NCBI RefSeq assembly: GCF_029953635.1
Contig: NZ_CP124543.1
Span: 4,567,455-4,631,454 of the forward strand
Direction of reading: 5' to 3'
Length of the DNA stretch: 64,000 nt
Source: Halotia branconii CENA392
Lineage (GTDB): Bacteria; Cyanobacteriota; Cyanobacteriia; Cyanobacteriales; Nostocaceae
The first letter of the stretch is position 1. Every line of letters starts with the position of its first letter. The notes beneath the pieces were generated by a model. That model searched no databases. It was not told the DNA's origin and saw only the letters and a program-made list of their open reading frames with translations. The position numbers and the translations under genes were made by a program. This document shows positions 59,787 to 64,000 of this stretch, piece by piece.

Positions 59787-61988
59787 TTAACTAACTTTGA
59801 AAGTCTCAACAGTCTCTTGCAATTGGTGGGAAATCTCTACAGTTTGTTGCAGAGAATTAGAAACTAAACGCGAAGAAGCACTAGTACGTTGTGAGCCAGC
59901 AGCGATATCTTGCATTAATTGGCTAATAGTTTGCGATGTTTGTACTTGAGAAGCAGTGGCGGTGGAAATTGACTGCGCTAAAGAGTCAATTTGACGAGAT
60001 ACATCTAAAATCTGATTCAGACTTTGCTTGGCCTCTTCTACAATCCGCGTACCTTCTACGACTTGAGTAGTTCCTATTTCCATCGCCTGTACTACTTCGC
60101 TAGTTTCCCGTTGGATGTTATTGACAATTTGCTCAATTTCTTGAGTTGCGGCTGCACTACGGATTGCTAGTTCACCGACTTCTTCAGCAACGACGGCAAA
60201 ACCTTGACCTTCTTCACCTGCGCGTGCTGCTTCAATACCGGCGTTGATAGCGAGTAAGTTGGTTTGGGTGGCAATTTGGTTAATTAAGGAGACTACACGC
60301 GAAATTTGTTGAGAAGATTCTCCTAAACGTTTCACTTTTTTGGTAGTTTCACCAACGGTTTCCCGTAAGGAAAGGATGTTTTGTACTGTCAAATCCATCG
60401 CTTGACCACTTTTAGTAGCGGTGTGAGCTGCATGGTTGGCAACTACTGCTGCTTGTTGGGCGTTGTCGGCTACAGTTCGCATAGAATGAGTCATTTTGTC
60501 AACAGCATCTAAAGTGCGGTCTATTTCAGCAGCTTGGATGAGGGCTTCTTCTGCAAGTTGGCGAATGGCTCCTTGGTTAGAACCAATTGCGCCATCTACT
60601 TGGGTTGCTGCTTGCTTAACTTGGGTAACAATATCCCGGAGGTTTTCGACAATGGAGTTGAAAAAGTCGGCAACTGTGCCAATTTCGCCGGTAGTTACGT
60701 CTGCACGGACTGTCAAATCACCCCTAGCTGCACCTTCTACGTTGTTGAGTAGTTCTAAAAGTTGCTGTTGTAGTGTTTCTGTTTGCGAATCTTGTTGATT
60801 AATATTTGTACTCAATACCCCTAACTCGTCTTCTGGTTTTGTCTCTAGACGAGTATTGAGTTCACCTTTACCTAACTCTGTTAAGGCTTCGGTGGGGTTG
60901 AGAATTGGCTGGGTGTGGCGTTTTGCTAACCAAGCGGCGATCGCGGCGGTAATTAATGCTGTGATAATTGTAGCGATCGCGATCGTCAACAGTAGTTGTC
61001 TTTGGGGTGCAAATAAAGTTGTTATATCTGTAGATAATAGTAACTGCCAGTTTAAATCGGGCAAGCCTTTGAGTTTTTGAGATGGGACGTAGCTGACTAG
61101 TTCTGGTTTTTGATGAGTTTTTTGAACTGCTGTGAAAGTATTGACTTTTTTGGCTGTTAGCAGTTGAGTCAAACCAGGATATTCGACTTTTGCTTCTTTA
61201 CCCAATAAAGCTTTTTGGGAAGTTAGAAAAATTTTTCCTGAGTTATCGAGCAAATAATATTGTTGTCCATTACTTGTGTAATTTTTAATCACCTCTGTTA
61301 AAGATGTTACAGGCATACGTGCGATGACTACAGCTAGAGTTTTGCTCGTATCAGGATCTTTAACGGGTGCAGTTATGTAAATGCTGGTGACATCAGTATT
61401 TTTGGATTTTTCTGGTTTGCTAATAACAGCAGTATCTTTTTGTAGAGTCTGTTGAAAATAGTTGCGGTCTTTTGGATTATCTATAGGTTCGTCTGTGGAT
61501 TGGATAATTAAGTTACCTTCAAGATCAACAACAGCAATGCTATCATAGGCTTTTTCAGCCTCAATCATTTGATTAAAGACTGCTTTTTTCTCTTGATTAC
61601 TTGTTCTCGCACTAACTTTATAATTTGCCAAAAATGGCATTTTTGAGAGTAATTGAATATCTTCGTACCGTCCCAATATTAAACGGTTGATTTTCTCTGT
61701 TAACTCAACGGCTGTCGCTGTTTGAGCTTGGGTAATTTGTTGAGTAATTGCTTTATTGGCCAAACTATAAGCGATCGCACCTATGCCCAATACTGGTATT
61801 GTACCAATAGCGATCGCTAAAATTGTAGTTTTTGTCCTGAAGCCCAGGCGCTTTAAATCATTCTCAGAAGTTAGATTATTAGACTTATTGGGTCGTTGTA
61901 CTATACCATCGTGGACTTTTTGGGATGAAACAAACCTTGCTCGATTTTGAGTATCACTACTTTTAGTCATGTCAGTTTTATTAAACAT
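59787..61988 (-). CDS. Methyl-accepting chemotaxis protein with Cache sensor (HmpD-like)
   Basis: 733 residues from ATG 61988, chosen because GGAGAA lies 9 bases upstream; the longer frame to 62045 lacks a ribosome site. Domain order: TM1 (TTILAIAIGTIPVLGIGAIAY, about 45-65), an extracytoplasmic dCache-type sensor (about 75-330; SIAVVDLEGNLIIQST, DRNYFQQTL), TM2 (LLLTIAIATIITALITAAIAA), HAMP, then the signalling coil with the hairpin tip QTNLLAINAGIEAARAGEEG (about 585-604). It lacks GAF/phytochrome domains, so it is unlike the phototaxis receptors PixJ/PtxD and closer to HmpD. The signal sensed is unknown. Confidence 0.93.
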   Translation of the reverse strand: MFNKTDMTKSSDTQNRARFVSSQKVHDGIVQRPNKSNNLTSENDLKRLGFRTKTTILAIAIGTIPVLGIGAIAYSLANKAITQQITQAQTATAVELTEKINRLILGRYEDIQLLSKMPFLANYKVSARTSNQEKKAVFNQMIEAEKAYDSIAVVDLEGNLIIQSTDEPIDNPKDRNYFQQTLQKDTAVISKPEKSKNTDVTSIYITAPVKDPDTSKTLAVVIARMPVTSLTEVIKNYTSNGQQYYLLDNSGKIFLTSQKALLGKEAKVEYPGLTQLLTAKKVNTFTAVQKTHQKPELVSYVPSQKLKGLPDLNWQLLLSTDITTLFAPQRQLLLTIAIATIITALITAAIAAWLAKRHTQPILNPTEALTELGKGELNTRLETKPEDELGVLSTNINQQDSQTETLQQQLLELLNNVEGAARGDLTVRADVTTGEIGTVADFFNSIVENLRDIVTQVKQAATQVDGAIGSNQGAIRQLAEEALIQAAEIDRTLDAVDKMTHSMRTVADNAQQAAVVANHAAHTATKSGQAMDLTVQNILSLRETVGETTKKVKRLGESSQQISRVVSLINQIATQTNLLAINAGIEAARAGEEGQGFAVVAEEVGELAIRSAAATQEIEQIVNNIQRETSEVVQAMEIGTTQVVEGTRIVEEAKQSLNQILDVSRQIDSLAQSISTATASQVQTSQTISQLMQDIAAGSQRTSASSRLVSNSLQQTVEISHQLQETVETFKVS

Positions 61989-62047
61989 ACATAAAATTCT
62001 CCAGAATAGGTACATGAAAACACTAAAAATGCAAATTTTAGTCAAAC

Positions 62048-62545
62048 CTAATCACTGCGGAGAATAGAAGAATCCACAATTGCTTGGGCATCTAACACCA
62101 GCAAGATTTCCTCTTGTTGCACAACGCATCCACATAAATAAGGAACTAAACTAGATGCCACTTGTCCAACCGGAGAACCAATATCATCAGGCACAAACTT
62201 AGTTGTACCTTTAATTTCATGTACAACTAAACCTAATAGCAAATTTTCTACTTTTATCACAATCACATTGTATTGTCGTGGTCTATGTTCTAAGAACTCT
62301 AAATTGAGCATCTTAGGTAAATCAACTATCCAAATTATCCGACTCCGCCAATTCATTAAACCTAGAATACAAGCAGGTAAGTTGGGCATGGAAGTTATAG
62401 TTTCAACTGGCAACATTACTGCTTCTTGTGTGTGCTTCATTGAAATCACAGCAGTAGTTTGTTGATTTAGCTGAAACTTGAGATAGCCATCTAACGTGTT
62501 ATTTAATATTGGTTGATCTGCAATTGCAATTTGATAATTATTCAT
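62048..62545 (-). CDS. CheW-like adaptor (HmpC/PixI-like)
   Basis: 165 residues, one CheW domain. Segments YLKFQLNQQTTAVISMKHTQEAV, LPACILGLMNWRSRIIWIVDL (about 52-72, the adaptor core NWRG-like) and VHEIKGTTKFVPDDI fit the family. It couples the MCP to the CheA kinase. Four bases separate it from the CheY gene upstream; the MCP start lies 60 bases downstream. Confidence 0.92.
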   Translation of the reverse strand: MNNYQIAIADQPILNNTLDGYLKFQLNQQTTAVISMKHTQEAVMLPVETITSMPNLPACILGLMNWRSRIIWIVDLPKMLNLEFLEHRPRQYNVIVIKVENLLLGLVVHEIKGTTKFVPDDIGSPVGQVASSLVPYLCGCVVQQEEILLVLDAQAIVDSSILRSD

Positions 62546-62549
62546 AAAT

Positions 62550-62927
62550 TTAAAACACCACTGATTTAATCGCCCGCAAAAGTTGCTCGCGTGTATATGG
62601 CTTTGTCATATAAACATCAGCACCTTGTTTCATTGCCCACAATCGATCAATTTCTAAATTTTTAGAACTACATATCACTATGGGTATTTTTTGTGTTATT
62701 GGATTTTTTTTCAGAGCGCGACACAATTCAAATCCACTCATCCCCGGCATCACAACATCGGTAATAATCACGTCTGGCTTTTGTAATAAGGCTTTTTCGA
62801 GAGCTTCTTTTGCACCGCTAGACTTAATTACGTTGTAACCACTTTCTTGAAGATAATGGCTCATTAGTTCCAATTCACTAGGAGAATCCTCCGCAATTAG
62901 AACTGTACCAACTAAGGTCAGATTCAC
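62550..62927 (-). CDS. CheY-like single-domain response regulator (HmpB/PixH-like)
   Basis: 125 residues, receiver only. Acidic pocket EDS (about 13-15), phospho-acceptor Asp56 in PDVIITDVVMPGMSG (about 51-65), Ser/Thr switch in VICSS and Lys in VYMTKPY. The GTG start at 62927 is supported by GAGGAGA 8 bases upstream. The likely output partner is the pilus motor or a shared phosphate sink. Confidence 0.93.
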   Translation of the reverse strand: MNLTLVGTVLIAEDSPSELELMSHYLQESGYNVIKSSGAKEALEKALLQKPDVIITDVVMPGMSGFELCRALKKNPITQKIPIVICSSKNLEIDRLWAMKQGADVYMTKPYTREQLLRAIKSVVF

Positions 62928-62992
62928 TGAATAAATCTCCTCAAAAATAAGTTAAATTCAATTTGCTGAAATCACAACTAATTCATGTTTAA

Positions 62993-64000
62993 TTAGCCAA
63001 TGTGTTTAAACACTACTTTCAGTAATTCTGGTTGTGTAAAAGGCTTAGTTAAATAACCTGAAGCTCTAACCATTTTGGCTTTGGCTCTATCAATAAATCC
63101 GGTTCGACCAGTCACCATAATAATTGGTGTTTCTTTAAAAGCTGAATGTCTACGTAATAACGAGCATAGCTCGTAACCGTCTAAATTTGGCATTTCCACA
63201 TCTAATAAAATGAGATCTGGTTTGCTACGAAGAATTTGCATTAAAGCTTTTAAAGGATCGTTAATTGTGACTACTGAAAAGGCATTTTCACCCAAAAATA
63301 GTTTGATGGAATTTAACACTGTTTGACTATCATCTATACAAGCAATTGTATAGAGGCTTTTTCTCACAAATGGCTCGTCAACTTTGTTATTCCTATTTTC
63401 AGCAGGTTCAAAATTATTTTGTCTTGGTAATAGTTGCCAATTTTGAGGCGACTTAATTGTAGAAAAACTTAAAGAACCCACACCATCACTAACTGGTGAC
63501 TGAATATTTGGCCGATGTCGTAACTGCTTTTGACAGTGTTCGAGTATTAAACGCAAGTCTAAATAACAAAATTTGGGTAGTTCATCCCAAGAACTTTCAG
63601 GATAAAACTCATAGCTGCCTTCTTTGACTACCAAAAATAACTCTAAAACTTCTTTAGCTAATCCTTCTATGAGATTCCCTGCTTGCGTATGGGTAAGATA
63701 ATCTTGATTAACTAGCCAGCAAATTGCCTGATAGTCTGCGTATTGTATCGACTGATTGCCACTTGTTGGTTCAAACATCAGCCGTGTATGTACGCGAGTA
63801 GCGCTATTCAGCGTCGGAATCTTTTGACTCAAACGCCGCAAATGATTATCAAGACGCTCAAATAGATTGTCTGAATAAGAGGCGTAAGTAAGTTTACCAT
63901 CCTCTAGATTGATTGACCAAGAAGAATCACCAGTAAATACCCGTAAGCAACCTGTAGCATGGCGATTAGTTAATTGTGCCAATAGTGATAATGGATGTAG
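62993..64000 (-). CDS. PatA-type response regulator (HmpA/PixG-like), 5' end outside window
   Basis: The frame remains open to the right edge (LHPLSLLAQLTNRHATGCL), so the start is beyond base 64000; a TTG at 63982 is not the start. The visible part has the PATAN/DUF4388-like N-terminal region (ATGCLRVFTGDSSWSINLEDGKLTYAS), a linker, and a C-terminal receiver with DDS, phospho-Asp in PDLILLDVEMPNLDGYE, and Lys in YLTKPF. PatA-family proteins act in heterocyst patterning, phototaxis and hormogonium motility. It is the first visible gene of the operon. Confidence 0.9.
   Translation of the reverse strand, partial: LHPLSLLAQLTNRHATGCLRVFTGDSSWSINLEDGKLTYASYSDNLFERLDNHLRRLSQKIPTLNSATRVHTRLMFEPTSGNQSIQYADYQAICWLVNQDYLTHTQAGNLIEGLAKEVLELFLVVKEGSYEFYPESSWDELPKFCYLDLRLILEHCQKQLRHRPNIQSPVSDGVGSLSFSTIKSPQNWQLLPRQNNFEPAENRNNKVDEPFVRKSLYTIACIDDSQTVLNSIKLFLGENAFSVVTINDPLKALMQILRSKPDLILLDVEMPNLDGYELCSLLRRHSAFKETPIIMVTGRTGFIDRAKAKMVRASGYLTKPFTQPELLKVVFKHIG

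Noticed and set aside
1..64000. tRNA, rRNA and CRISPR arrays
   Set aside because: No tRNA T-loop with an acceptor stem, no rRNA sequence and no spaced direct repeats with unique spacers were seen; the tandem arrays have no spacers.

Overview
The window looks like a chromosomal segment of a filamentous, probably heterocyst-forming cyanobacterium (order Nostocales). The evidence is an A+T-rich background with many copies of the HIP1 octamer GCGATCGC, 7-bp STRR-type short repeats in many gaps, several small inverted-repeat elements, a ferrochelatase carrying a chlorophyll-binding-like tail, an FdxH/PetF-like ferredoxin, and a PatA/CheY/CheW/MCP/CheA cluster of the type that controls hormogonium motility. 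This placement rests on gene content and style; no rRNA or tRNA gene was seen.

Layout, left to right. 1-5.7 kb: the end of an exopolysaccharide tyrosine kinase, a small membrane protein, tex, a [2Fe-2S] ferredoxin and an amino-acid permease. 5.7-10.1 kb: hemH, a methyltransferase, a 0.9-kb gap holding a candidate small RNA, a small membrane protein and a PPK2-type polyphosphate kinase. 10.2-16.1 kb: an IS1-family remnant, a ClC-CBS-Usp chloride transporter with Gln at the gating position, and two tandem paralogous pentapeptide-repeat proteins. 16.3-24.4 kb: a MITE touching the start of an FAD oxidoreductase of the SelD-fusion family (SelD part absent), a 21-bp tandem repeat, a LivK/LivH-type pair, the TldD/TldE pair and a secreted pentapeptide protein. 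25-31 kb: acnB, an EamA transporter with a MITE inserted at its stop codon, a metallo-beta-lactamase-fold protein and a methyltransferase. 31-38.6 kb: a SWIM/SNF2 pair, a second 21-bp tandem repeat, a secreted small protein, and an SDR/Rieske-FAD reductase operon. 38.6-47.8 kb: a 0.9-kb gap with opposed terminators and a second candidate small RNA, then a class V aminotransferase, a DUF697-like GTPase, recN, a UbiB-family kinase and an acyltransferase. 47.8-56.4 kb: long gaps with a candidate structured RNA ahead of an RNase II/R gene, then ubiX, a LapA-like protein, an NB-ARC pseudogene and aroK. 56.6-64 kb: a leftward chemotaxis-like operon running off the right edge.

Most genes are ordinary housekeeping genes. 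The parts that deserve attention are the non-coding ones and the rearranged ones. Two candidate small RNAs at 8.0 and 39.2 kb have the same architecture and nearly the same terminator stem. The leader ahead of the RNase gene can form a long-range stem followed by a T run and is preceded by a perfect operator-like palindrome. An IS1-type element family can be traced through a remnant, a MITE with an 8-bp target duplication, and a decayed copy inside the chemotaxis operon. No clearly new multi-gene system (defence, secretion, RiPP or CRISPR) was found.
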